A stretch of 9,190 nucleotides of DNA, taken from assembly GCA_016218635.1 (NCBI GenBank), contig JACRDJ010000156.1:1-9190 (forward strand). Direction: 5' to 3'. Position 1 is the stretch's first letter, and each line of letters begins with the position of its first letter. This document shows positions 1 to 8,600 of the stretch, piece by piece. The notes beneath the pieces were generated by a model. The model saw only the letters and a program-made list of their open reading frames with translations, did no database searches and had not been told where the DNA came from. The position numbers and the translations under genes were made by a program. The DNA comes from Candidatus Iainarchaeum sp. GTDB taxonomy: Archaea > Iainarchaeota > Iainarchaeia > Iainarchaeales > JAFGBZ01.

Positions 1-3000
1 CAGTGAAAGAGTCTTGAAGGTAAAGACATGGTACCCTAATGCGGCAGTCAATGGAAAGTGTACTTCCTGACTTGTTCCGTACGGAATGTTGACTGTCTGG
101 GCGCTATCCTGGTTTCCGTCAATCCATAACTGCACGCTTGCGTCCGTGCTGGTTCCCCCCTGGTTGGCGATGAGCGCATTAATGTCTATGGTTTCACCGG
201 CCTTCGGGGCCTGGTTTGAGAAAGTTGCCTGCAGGGGTGTCGGGTCGGGGTCAATGGTAGCCACCCGGAAGGTTTTACGGTAAAAGTTGTTGAAATAATT
301 GGAGTCTTTTATTCCAAAGTCGAATTCAGGGTTATTGCCGACAATCAGCTCATGGTAGCCAGGCGTGAATGAAAGCGTGGTCTGCACCATGTTGGGTGGC
401 AGGGTGGAGAGGCTTTTCTGATTAGGGCCGTCCACAATGAAGTCCATAGACGGTCCGGGGTTGGTGTAGTGCACTTCAACAGGAGTTTGCTGCTGTTCAA
501 TGATGTAGGATGGCAGAATGACGTCCGTGATTTGGGGGTCGGAATCCGGTGTTTCGATCAGCCAGCGAAGAATGTTTTTCAGAAGATCATTTCTGGATGG
601 CGTGTCCAGAGCATTGAATGCGAACGGAGTGAACACCAGTTTGGTGCCCGCATTGCCTGCAAATAGGATTAGCCCGCTTTTGCCGGGAATGAATTCCGCA
701 AGGCTTTCTCCCCCGTTTACGGGCAGAACCGTGTCCGGGTAAGGCGATAACTGAGTGTTCAAGTCAAAGGACGGCAACGCCAGGAGGTCTCGCGGCGAGT
801 AATTCACCATGTGCCTTTGAATGGATTGCAGGTGTTCGTTGGTGTCGGAACGGTTGATTTCTTCGGCCAGCACGGAGTGGGTTACGTTGACCATAAAATT
901 GTCGTCCTTGTGCTGGAGGGCAATATCAGCCCCTTCCAGAAAGAGTTTCCCGTTTCCGGCCATGTAGCTTTCAAGCAGGGCCGCTGGGTTGGAATCAATT
1001 GAGTTAAGACTGTTTCCGGTTCCCCAGAGGATGGCATCAAATCCCTGCAGGTAATTCAGGGGCGGAAGCCCGCTGACGGAGGGCTGCCAGTAACTGGCAC
1101 AATAGTGCACGGGAAGCGCCTGAATGCGTTCATTCCAGTCGTTGTCATTGGATACAACCAGCACGCTTGGGTCCGTGCAGTTAAGCACAGAATATCCGGA
1201 CAAGTCAATTCCATATCCGGATTGACCCATACAGTTCCCGTACTCATCACAGATATTAACCAGGTATTCGTAGTTCCGGTCATTGAATTTGTACCCGTAT
1301 TCGGTGGTGATAACGATTTGATTATAGTCACTGTCAGGGACTATTGAAGTAATAGGGTGTGCTGAAGCAGAGCCTTGATAGGGCATGCCGGCTCTTACGC
1401 CGATGGTTATAGGAAGATGACTGTAAATGTCGGTTCTGACGATTTTACTGTGCTCTTTTACTTTAAGTTTGAGCACGACCGGGTCATTAGGGTAAACACG
1501 GGAAGGAAACTCTATTTCCTGAATTTCTGGCGGTTTATTATCCATAATTCGCAGGTTTGAATCGGTTTCATCGTAATTATTTTCGTAAGAGGCGATTGCC
1601 TGCAGGTTGTAATCTCCGGCAAGGTCAGTCAGCAATGCGTATCCTTCAAATGTGTAGGTACTTTGGGATGAAACCGTTGCGGCACCCAAGTCAATGGTTT
1701 TTACATTGGTCAGGCCTCTGAACAAATTGACTTCCATGCCGGCATTCAGCGGAACCGGCCCATTGTTATCAAACTGCACCTGAATCAGGTAATTGCCATC
1801 AATGTACATGGGGGCTGGAAGAATGACCTGCAGTATTTTCCCGTTTGCAGGGGTTATGACGTTAAAGTCCTGATTGGCCTGCAGGGCCCGGTTGTTGTAA
1901 TTGATTCGGGCAATGGCGGCATAGGTTCCGGCCGGTAAGAGAATGGGTTCGGTGAAGCTGAATGAATCCGCGGCTCCGGCTGAAATGGTTTTGGAATCCG
2001 AACTCAGTATCCGGTAAATGCCGTTATGCTGGGTCAGATAGATTTCCGCAAAAGCGTTCACGTCCGTTAAACCATTGCTTTGAACGGAAACCGTGAAGTT
2101 CGCATTCTGGCCCTTTAGAATGGAATTGGAGTCCATGGAGAAAACCATGTTTTGGAGGACCTGCGGACCCACGACCGTGAAATTAAAGTCTTTTTCTTCC
2201 AGAAGGGAATCGTTCTCATAGAATTGAATGCCTAAAACGTAATTTCCAAGCAGGCCGGGCGTCCATCCCCAGTTCCAGTCCAGGGTTTGCCCGCTAAGCA
2301 CGTCTTTCGTGAACTGATCTTCGGTTACCTTCTGGCCCGTGCTGTCGTAAACGCTGAAAACGGTTTTTCCCAGCGTTAGGGATGTGCTGGTGTTCTTGTA
2401 TGTCACGGAAACAGGTGCGGTTTGGCTGGCGATGAATTCAACAGGAAGCGTGTAATCGAAGTTCACTAAATCAAAATAGGTTTGATAAGTGGTCACGTTT
2501 CCAGTGTCATCCATGGCCGACAATTTTACCTGGTATCTTCCGGCAGCGGCTGCCGCAGAAGGGAACGCATACAGCAAGAACTTCCATTTGTTGTCCGGCG
2601 CCAGGGTCAGATCCATGTCGGTGACAATGTTCTGTGGATCAGTGAATTGCATGTGAACGGAAGCCACACTTTGATCGTCCCGGACGTCGGCTTCAATGTC
2701 CTGGGTTTCTCCCCGGAATAGTTCTAAAGGAATATTGAGGGAGTACACGACCGGTTTTTCTGAGGCCATGATTTGAAGCGTAACGGGTATTGTGTATGCG
2801 CCTGCATTGGTGTTCAGGTCAATTTCCGCGTTAAAAGTGCCGGTTCCAACCAGGGCCGGGTTCAGGGAAACATTCAAGTCAATGGCTTGGGCTGCGTCCA
2901 CATTCTGTTTTTCAAGAACAACATTTAACGGGCTGGTAGCCGTCAGATTCGCGATTTGAATGGTTCTGACCCCGTAATTGGTGATGCGGACGGTTTGTGT

Positions 3001-4866
3001 GAATACCTGGTCCAGAGAAACGTTGGCGGTTAAATCATTGGCGCTGAGCACGGGCCGGGGGTTAATGATGCTGGGTAAGTCAATCATGCCGGACCCAAAA
3101 CGGGTGTCTTTGCCGGGTACACCCAAGTCAATGGAATTCAGTGTAAGGAGGTTCTTGATTTGACTGGGTGAAAGGGACGGATTGGCTTCCAGGAGTAATG
3201 CCACGGCTCCGGTTACGTGGGGGGCCGCCATGCTGGTTCCGCTGAGCGTCGCATACCGGCTGGATGGAAACGAGGACTTGATGCTGACGCCGGGCGCGGT
3301 CAAATCCGGTTTGATGCCAATTCCGGGAATGTTTTCTCCTGACGAAAAGCACGCCCAGTTCTTGGAGTTGTCAACTGCACCCACCGTAATGGCGTCCGGT
3401 GAATTGCCGGGAGTCGTGACCCCAATAAAGGTTCCACAAGCAGTGATGTCCGGGCAGCCTTCCCCGCAGTTTCCGGACGAAATGACTACGGTAATTCCCT
3501 GCTGAATTAATTGTTCAATCGTTGAAACAATGGGGGCATTCGGGTCAGAAAAAGCGCCGCCCAAACTGAGATTAATTACCTTGGCTCCGTCATCCGTTAA
3601 CGGGTTTCCGTCCGGGTCTGCCACCCAGTTCAAGGCATTAATGATGTCCGAAAAATTCCCATGACCCGAATCATCCAGGACTTTGGCATTAATGAGCAAT
3701 GCATGAGGCGCCACCCCGTTGTAGAGTCCGCCGGTTTCGCTGGTTCCCGCAATGATGCCGGCCACATGGGTTCCATGACCGGCCACATCGTTAACGGATG
3801 AAGCCGTAGTGAAATTCCGGGCCAAAACCACTTTTCCCGCCAGCACGGGGTGAGCCGAATCAATTCCCGTGTCCAGCACGGCCACCCGAACATCGTTTCC
3901 CTGATAACCGTAATTCCAGATGGCAGGCGCTGAAATGAGGGGAACGCTCACATCCAGCGTGGCACTGACCTGCTGGTCCGGCCAAATGCTTTTTACTCCG
4001 CTGTTTTTGGCCAATTCCATGATTTTCTGCAAGGGAATGTCAGCCACAATCACGTCACCAATTTTGTATTCACCACTTATGGTTCCGGTTTGGGCGGACA
4101 CCAGGGACACAATTTCTGACAGTGACTGTTCGTTCGTGGCCTGAATCAGCACGCGGCGGGTTTCCACGGACCGAGTGCTTAAAGCGGCCCGCAAATCCGG
4201 GTGAATTTTTTCTTCAGGGAGTACAACCGCTTTTTCGGGCGCCTGACTCTGAACGGTTAGCTGCCAAGAGCGGGAAACGAATGACTGACCATCCGAGGCC
4301 ATTACTTTGACTTCATGGGTTCCCATCAACGCAGAAGTTGCAGTAAAGGAATATGCGCTTCCATTAACCGTGTTTTTTCCATCCAGGTACCAGGAAATTC
4401 CAACGGAATCCGTTTCAGGGTCAGAAACACTGACCTTGAATTCCTGGGCCGCGTTCACCAAAATAACCGGGTTTTCTTTCGGACTGAAATCCGTTATCTG
4501 CGGCGGGTTATTCGGCAGAACATTGCTGGGGGATACTTCTTCTGCGCCCTGGAAGCTCCCACTGCCTCCACCGGAACCGCCTGAACGGCCAGTACCGGAA
4601 GAATTATTTGCAACGAAAGGATTTCCGGAAGCGGTTGAACCGCCTGCAGGTAACTGATTTGCATTGGTTGAATTGGTGGCATCGGAAGCGGATTGGGTGG
4701 CTACTGGACTGACCGCATTTAAGGCATTATTTTCTGAACCGCCTGAAGGAAGAAGCAGAAAGCCAGTTGGCCCGTGCCCGAAAAAACCAAGCACAGCTAT
4801 AAAACCAACGGCCAGCAGGGCAAAGACCACAACAGCGATTTTTGGCTGCAGTTTAGGCAAACTCAT
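1..4866 (-). CDS. Subtilisin-like serine protease (peptidase S8), membrane-anchored or secreted, with multidomain beta-sandwich extension, 3' partial
   Basis: ATG at 4866-4864 opens a frame that stays open to base 1 (1622 codons), so the stop is off the left edge. An in-frame TGA lies a few codons upstream, and GGTGA sits four bases before the ATG, which supports the start. Residues 10-30 are a hydrophobic segment after Lys5 and Lys9 (anchor or signal), and 41-105 are a Ser/Gly/Asn/Thr-rich linker. About 119-206 is a PKD/Ig-like domain and 236-302 an I9-like prodomain. The S8 catalytic domain spans about 310-600, with Asp332 in VLDTGID, His364 in GHGTHVAG, Ser545 in SGTSMAAPH and oxyanion Asn466 in SSGN, so it should be active. 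Residues 605-1225 are about six beta-sandwich domains, 1232-1437 are GATase1-like, and 1437-1622 are two more beta-sandwiches, the last CARDB-like. It should cleave proteins at the cell surface. The substrate is unknown; the product of the first gene in this operon is one candidate. Confidence 0.93.
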   Translation of the reverse strand, partial: MSLPKLQPKIAVVVFALLAVGFIAVLGFFGHGPTGFLLLPSGGSENNALNAVSPVATQSASDATNSTNANQLPAGGSTASGNPFVANNSSGTGRSGGSGGGSGSFQGAEEVSPSNVLPNNPPQITDFSPKENPVILVNAAQEFKVSVSDPETDSVGISWYLDGKNTVNGSAYSFTATSALMGTHEVKVMASDGQSFVSRSWQLTVQSQAPEKAVVLPEEKIHPDLRAALSTRSVETRRVLIQATNEQSLSEIVSLVSAQTGTISGEYKIGDVIVADIPLQKIMELAKNSGVKSIWPDQQVSATLDVSVPLISAPAIWNYGYQGNDVRVAVLDTGIDSAHPVLAGKVVLARNFTTASSVNDVAGHGTHVAGIIAGTSETGGLYNGVAPHALLINAKVLDDSGHGNFSDIINALNWVADPDGNPLTDDGAKVINLSLGGAFSDPNAPIVSTIEQLIQQGITVVISSGNCGEGCPDITACGTFIGVTTPGNSPDAITVGAVDNSKNWACFSSGENIPGIGIKPDLTAPGVSIKSSFPSSRYATLSGTSMAAPHVTGAVALLLEANPSLSPSQIKNLLTLNSIDLGVPGKDTRFGSGMIDLPSIINPRPVLSANDLTANVSLDQVFTQTVRITNYGVRTIQIANLTATSPLNVVLEKQNVDAAQAIDLNVSLNPALVGTGTFNAEIDLNTNAGAYTIPVTLQIMASEKPVVYSLNIPLELFRGETQDIEADVRDDQSVASVHMQFTDPQNIVTDMDLTLAPDNKWKFLLYAFPSAAAAAGRYQVKLSAMDDTGNVTTYQTYFDLVNFDYTLPVEFIASQTAPVSVTYKNTSTSLTLGKTVFSVYDSTGQKVTEDQFTKDVLSGQTLDWNWGWTPGLLGNYVLGIQFYENDSLLEEKDFNFTVVGPQVLQNMVFSMDSNSILKGQNANFTVSVQSNGLTDVNAFAEIYLTQHNGIYRILSSDSKTISAGAADSFSFTEPILLPAGTYAAIARINYNNRALQANQDFNVITPANGKILQVILPAPMYIDGNYLIQVQFDNNGPVPLNAGMEVNLFRGLTNVKTIDLGAATVSSQSTYTFEGYALLTDLAGDYNLQAIASYENNYDETDSNLRIMDNKPPEIQEIEFPSRVYPNDPVVLKLKVKEHSKIVRTDIYSHLPITIGVRAGMPYQGSASAHPITSIVPDSDYNQIVITTEYGYKFNDRNYEYLVNICDEYGNCMGQSGYGIDLSGYSVLNCTDPSVLVVSNDNDWNERIQALPVHYCASYWQPSVSGLPPLNYLQGFDAILWGTGNSLNSIDSNPAALLESYMAGNGKLFLEGADIALQHKDDNFMVNVTHSVLAEEINRSDTNEHLQSIQRHMVNYSPRDLLALPSFDLNTQLSPYPDTVLPVNGGESLAEFIPGKSGLILFAGNAGTKLVFTPFAFNALDTPSRNDLLKNILRWLIETPDSDPQITDVILPSYIIEQQQTPVEVHYTNPGPSMDFIVDGPNQKSLSTLPPNMVQTTLSFTPGYHELIVGNNPEFDFGIKDSNYFNNFYRKTFRVATIDPDPTPLQATFSNQAPKAGETIDINALIANQGGTSTDASVQLWIDGNQDSAQTVNIPYGTSQEVHFPLTAALGYHVFTFKTLSL
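556..1173 (-). other. GATase1-like (ThuA/IFT52-type) domain inside the protease extension
   Basis: Residues about 1232-1437 of the protease. A hydrophobic strand (VLVVSND) is followed by FDAILWGTGNS, then an ExYMAGNGKLFLEGAD stretch. That pattern is typical of glutamine-amidotransferase-like Rossmann domains found as accessory modules in secreted proteases. The GxCxG nucleophile elbow is not seen at the expected strand end (WGTGNS instead), so it is probably a non-catalytic binding or structural module. The family assignment rests on pattern recognition only. Confidence 0.55.
3067..3939 (-). other. Peptidase S8 catalytic domain
   Basis: Residues 310-600 of the protease gene. The Asp codon is at 3873-3871, the His codon at 3777-3775 and the Ser codon at 3234-3232, each in its family-typical context, and the order Asp-His-Ser is that of subtilisins. 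Oxyanion Asn466 is followed by a loop with Cys467, Cys471 and Cys477, and Cys506 lies nearby. These could form disulfides, which would suit an extracellular enzyme. Confidence 0.95.
4165..4512 (-). other. PKD/Ig-like domain of the protease N-terminal region
   Basis: Residues about 119-234. The start (NNPPQITDFSPKENP) and the later strand with VSDPETDSVGISWYLDG are typical of PKD or cadherin-like beta-sandwich modules in archaeal and bacterial surface proteins. The fold appears to end near residue 206, and a short linker then leads into the I9-like prodomain (about 236-302). Confidence 0.6.
4777..4839 (-). other. N-terminal hydrophobic anchor or signal segment of the protease
   Basis: Residues 10-30 are almost entirely Ala, Val, Leu, Ile, Phe and Gly, preceded by Lys5 and Lys9. 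No lipobox Cys or clear signal peptidase site is seen. A retained membrane anchor with the enzyme outside is plausible, followed by the flexible Ser/Gly/Asn/Thr linker (residues 41-105). Confidence 0.8.
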
Positions 4867-4870
4867 GATT

Positions 4871-4875
4871 TCACC
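4871..4875 (-). promoter_or_regulatory. Ribosome-binding site GGTGA for the S8 protease gene
   Basis: GGTGA sits four bases before the ATG, in the 28-base gap (4867-4894) after the previous stop. It matches the 16S anti-Shine-Dalgarno core (CACCUCC) and is a form common in archaea. The gap has no obvious promoter or terminator, so read-through from upstream is likely. Confidence 0.7.
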
Positions 4876-4894
4876 ATAATTTCATTCCTTTCGG

Positions 4895-5656
4895 CTAGTA
4901 TCCATAACCAAATAGGCTCTCCTCAAATTGAATCTGGTTCCTTAGGAACAAATATTCTTCTTGCACGGTTTCATGCTTTCCTTCATCTAAAAGCTTTGAC
5001 CAGCGTTCCTTGAATACATTCGACAAATCTATTTTGGTTAAATCAAATACATCGCAAGTCCAAAAGTTTGCTCGGTCCATTAATATTCGGTATTCCTTTT
5101 CAATGGCCGTACGGGTTTCTTTCTCGATTCTTTTTTCTTCAGCCCATATCCCGTGGGACCAGTGCGTGACAATCGTTTTCCTTACTTCAATGAGATGCTG
5201 GTTTAACAAATATTTTTGAAGGTAGTTTTTGAAATCGTGGAAAGGAGTGTCATCAAGATGGCTTCTATTGAATATACTTCCCTTTAATTCCGACATTCGA
5301 AAAAAGGCCATATAGTTCTCGTATCTTTTATCCTCAAACAAGCCAATCCGGTCTAGGTCTTCTTTTGGGATTTTTTCTTTATTCTTAATCCAATTTGACA
5401 TCCCGGAGTCATTGAACAGGTAACCGTCAAGCAACTCCACATCCAATGAGCCGCCTGCAATGCATTTTTTCATGATGCAAACCAATTCATTCCACAATAC
5501 CCTATCCTCAAAAAGAGGAGAATACCATTCAGTTTTGTTGTTAAAAATTCCCCGTGTCAACACGTCTACTAGGCGTTCAGCCGCAGTGGCCTTTTCGACC
5601 AAAGCCATTTTCACTTTTTCCAGAGGAAATGATAGAAACAAATATGTTTCTGGCAT
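4895..5656 (-). CDS. Hypothetical 253-aa soluble helical protein, candidate immunity or partner protein
   Basis: I do not recognise the family. The ATG (5656-5654) overlaps the TAA of the upstream gene in TAATG. A GGAGG lies nine bases upstream, inside the last codons of that gene, so translational coupling is likely and fixes the start. The stop is TAG at 4897-4895. The protein has no signal peptide or membrane segment. It is rich in Trp, Tyr and Phe, is mildly acidic (about 43 Asp/Glu against 36 Lys/Arg by hand count), and looks mostly helical, with a charged, possibly coiled-coil stretch around 171-193. A hand count of 4921-5340 gives about 38% GC, against about 54% in the S8 catalytic region (3541-3780), so its composition differs from its neighbours. 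Position directly after a nuclease-tipped surface protein, overlap with it and cytosolic character are what an immunity gene would show. A regulator, folding partner or unrelated cargo gene remains possible. Confidence 0.8.
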   Translation of the reverse strand: MPETYLFLSFPLEKVKMALVEKATAAERLVDVLTRGIFNNKTEWYSPLFEDRVLWNELVCIMKKCIAGGSLDVELLDGYLFNDSGMSNWIKNKEKIPKEDLDRIGLFEDKRYENYMAFFRMSELKGSIFNRSHLDDTPFHDFKNYLQKYLLNQHLIEVRKTIVTHWSHGIWAEEKRIEKETRTAIEKEYRILMDRANFWTCDVFDLTKIDLSNVFKERWSKLLDEGKHETVQEEYLFLRNQIQFEESLFGYGY

Positions 5657-8600
5657 TAACTACCCCCTCCTATGTTGCGGTAATTCTTAAGCAGTGTGTC
5701 GCTCATGCTTTGAAGCTCCTCATTGGTGAGCGGCATTTCAAGAACAGTCCCCTGAAGCTGGGATTCAATGTCACCGAGTTTTGGTTTGATGACTTTCTCT
5801 CCACTGACAAGAGTGTATGCTTCTCCTTTGGGCACGGATATCACTAACGTCGGCTTTTCGTTAAACACGCTTTCAAGAGGGTCCAGTTTCTTTCTTTTTA
5901 AGTCTGAAATGTCGATTTCTTTTTTGAAATTGGAATAAGGCCCGGTTTTTGCTTCAATAACAATTGGTTTCTTACCGTCAATTAAACCCAGTCCGTCCAG
6001 TTCACCAACCGGATTCCCGGCTTTTGAACTGATTTTTGTTCTATCCGCACTTAATTCAACGTTGCTTCTTGCCCATGTTTTTACCGTGTTTTTTCCTTTA
6101 TCCGAGAACGCGACCACGTAGTCTTCGTTGTAGGCAATGACTTCATCGGTTGCACCGGACAGGATTTTTATGTCATTTGACCCTAATCCAAGGGATTCAC
6201 CAGGGGCTTTAATGGCTGATGCCGTTATTTCGCTCACAATCTCATGTCCCCAGTTGTCTATTTTTTTGGCCCCCGGAATTGAAAGAAGGGTTTCCCCAGT
6301 CCACCTGAATATTTTTGTAGTTCCATCTTGAAGTGTAACCGTTATTCTCAGGACTTCATCCAACTTGCCGACGGCACTGAATATGGCTACAGTTACCCGA
6401 TTTTCAGCGGTAATTCCTAGGAGCGCTACGCGGTATTCTTCCCATATTTTTTCGGCCCGGGTGAGTGCGGAAGCAAGTTTTCCGGCAAGTTCGCCGGACT
6501 TCATTCCGGCTTTCAGGTCGGATGCCAGTGAGACGGTAAAAACAAATTCCGCTACCAGTTCAATCGCATACCCGCTTGTTTTTCCGATAGCGTAAGTATT
6601 CCTAAGATCCGACCAGTCTTGCGGAGTACTCAGTCCGCAACTGAATGCATACCATCCGCCCCTGCTTTTTGCGTCCGAATCCATTTCAACGAGCAAGTCT
6701 CTCCAGTAATTGCTCCAGATTGCAATCAGATCGTTTCTGCTGAAGGTTGACATTTTGTGAATGAAGTCAGTTAGCGCAGTGCTTATTTTTTGGATGGTAT
6801 CCGTGTGCGTGAGAATGTACCAGGCTCCGTTCGCAAGCATTACAACCAGGTCCAGTATGCTTCTAAACGTGCCGACCAATCCTCCAACGGCTCCCCGCAC
6901 GAGTCCTTCGGTGAAACCACAGGTTCCGGATTGAATGCCTTCCGCGACCACCGTGTCTTTGCCCTGCAATTTCACGTTCTTCAGGACAAGGGCCGCAGGA
7001 GCGTTCTTGGCGTCCTGAAGCAGGTCAGTTACGTTGTAATTGCTTAGGGGAGTGAACGGCGTGCTGGCCGGGTCGCCGGGATTGGAGCCGGCAAGTTCTT
7101 CTCCTTGATTATCAAACCCGTCCCCATCCGAGTCATCACAGGGGCAACTGAAGCGGAGTGAAGTGCTTCCGTTCACGTTTACGCTTTGCCCACTGCAGTA
7201 ATCGTAGTTCGGACAGTATAATTCTACTTGGTGGCTTCCGGTGGCTGCCAGCATGCTTTTCTTGCCGTATAAGTCAGTGTCTCCCCGGTAAGTTCCGTCC
7301 AAGTACACTTTTCCGGTGATCACAGGCCTGGATTTGGAGTCAGTCACGGTTACCTGGACATTGTTGGCGGTTTGGGCCACCGTAACGGTCTTGGTGGCGG
7401 TCGCACTTTCGTAACCGCTTTTAGTGATTGTGACGGTGAACGTGTAAGTCCCGGTTTTGGATGCCGTAGTGTGATAGGTATAAGTAGAGCCGCTGGCAGT
7501 GACGGAAGAGGTCATGTTGGTGAATGGGTCATACGTGCTGATGGAGGCACCGCTTACGGGGTTTCCGCCGGTGTCCTGAATGGTAATTTGGAGGCTGATG
7601 GGATCGTTTTTTGCGTACGTGGTGTTGGCGGAAAGAACGGGATTGAGTTTGCTGGCGCTGCTGACGCACATGCCGCACACAAAGCTCAGCGGGTCGTCGT
7701 CATTGTTGTAGTTAATGGTTGTGGACTGGCTGCTGCAGTACGTGTTGTCCGCGCACCGGACATCAATGCGGTGAGAATTCCCGCAACTGGCGTCCGTGGT
7801 GGAAACGGTTTTTCCTCCGGAGAAATCCGTTGAACTGTAATAGGTATTGTCCAAGTATACTTTGGCGTTGGGAATGGGGTTCCCCGAATTGTTGGAAACG
7901 TTCACGCTGACGGTTCCGTTGCAGGAGGCCGGCGAACAGGAGGCCGGCATCACGGGGCTGGCAGTGTTGGAGGGGCTTGTGATTCCTCCGTTGGAGCAGG
8001 TTCCGTTTAAATTGGCCTGCGAGCGGTAGGTTCCGGCTTTCCATCCACTGGCGGGAGGGCGCCAGGTAACCGTCCAGATCATGGTTTGATCCACGGGAGC
8101 CGTGTACGAGTTAGAGGTTTGGTCTACCAAGTTGTTGTTAGGATCATACAAGTAAAAGTTGGCGCTATGGGGAACGCTGTAGTTTCCTTTATTGTCAAAT
8201 TTGTGGACGGTGGTAATGGAATTGGTGCAGGAGTTGTCTTGGGAGACGTACGCAGTATTGGAGACCAGTTTACAGGTATTGACTACCACCGGATAAGCGT
8301 AAGAGTAAAGTGTTTTGCTGGTTCCATCCGTACAGGTTCCAGTAACCCATGTTTTTGCAGTATAGGTTCCAATGGATGGCCACCGGTATCCGGGAGGATT
8401 ACTGGTAACCGTCCAGTCAATCTGGTATCCGGGTTCGAGTGTTTCGCCTGAATTGCTTCCCGAACGTACCAATGTGTTGTTTGGGTCTCTTAATTCGGAA
8501 CGGAAAGTGTAATTGAATAACTGGTTCCCACTGTTGACAAAACGATGGTTCCGTGTTACAATGGTTTCATCGGTTTGATAGGAGGACTGTTGAGGTGACC

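Noticed and set aside
3182..3505. 107-aa open frame on the plus strand
   Set aside because: It is the shadow of the S8 catalytic domain, whose serine and oxyanion motifs lie in the opposite strand here.
4307..4657. 116-aa open frame on the plus strand
   Set aside because: It is antisense to the Ser/Gly linker and PKD/Ig-like part of the protease. Its Pro/Glu-rich tail is the complement of the Gly/Ser codons.
4867..4894. Internal promoter or terminator in the only intergenic gap
   Set aside because: At 28 bases it has no convincing TATA/BRE, -10/-35 or hairpin with a T-run. Only the Shine-Dalgarno site is supported.
7372..7833. 153-aa open frame on the plus strand
   Set aside because: It lies antisense to the Ig-like and PEGA-like region, where the minus-strand frame encodes coherent domains. 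It has no ribosome-binding site and its low-complexity protein resembles nothing.
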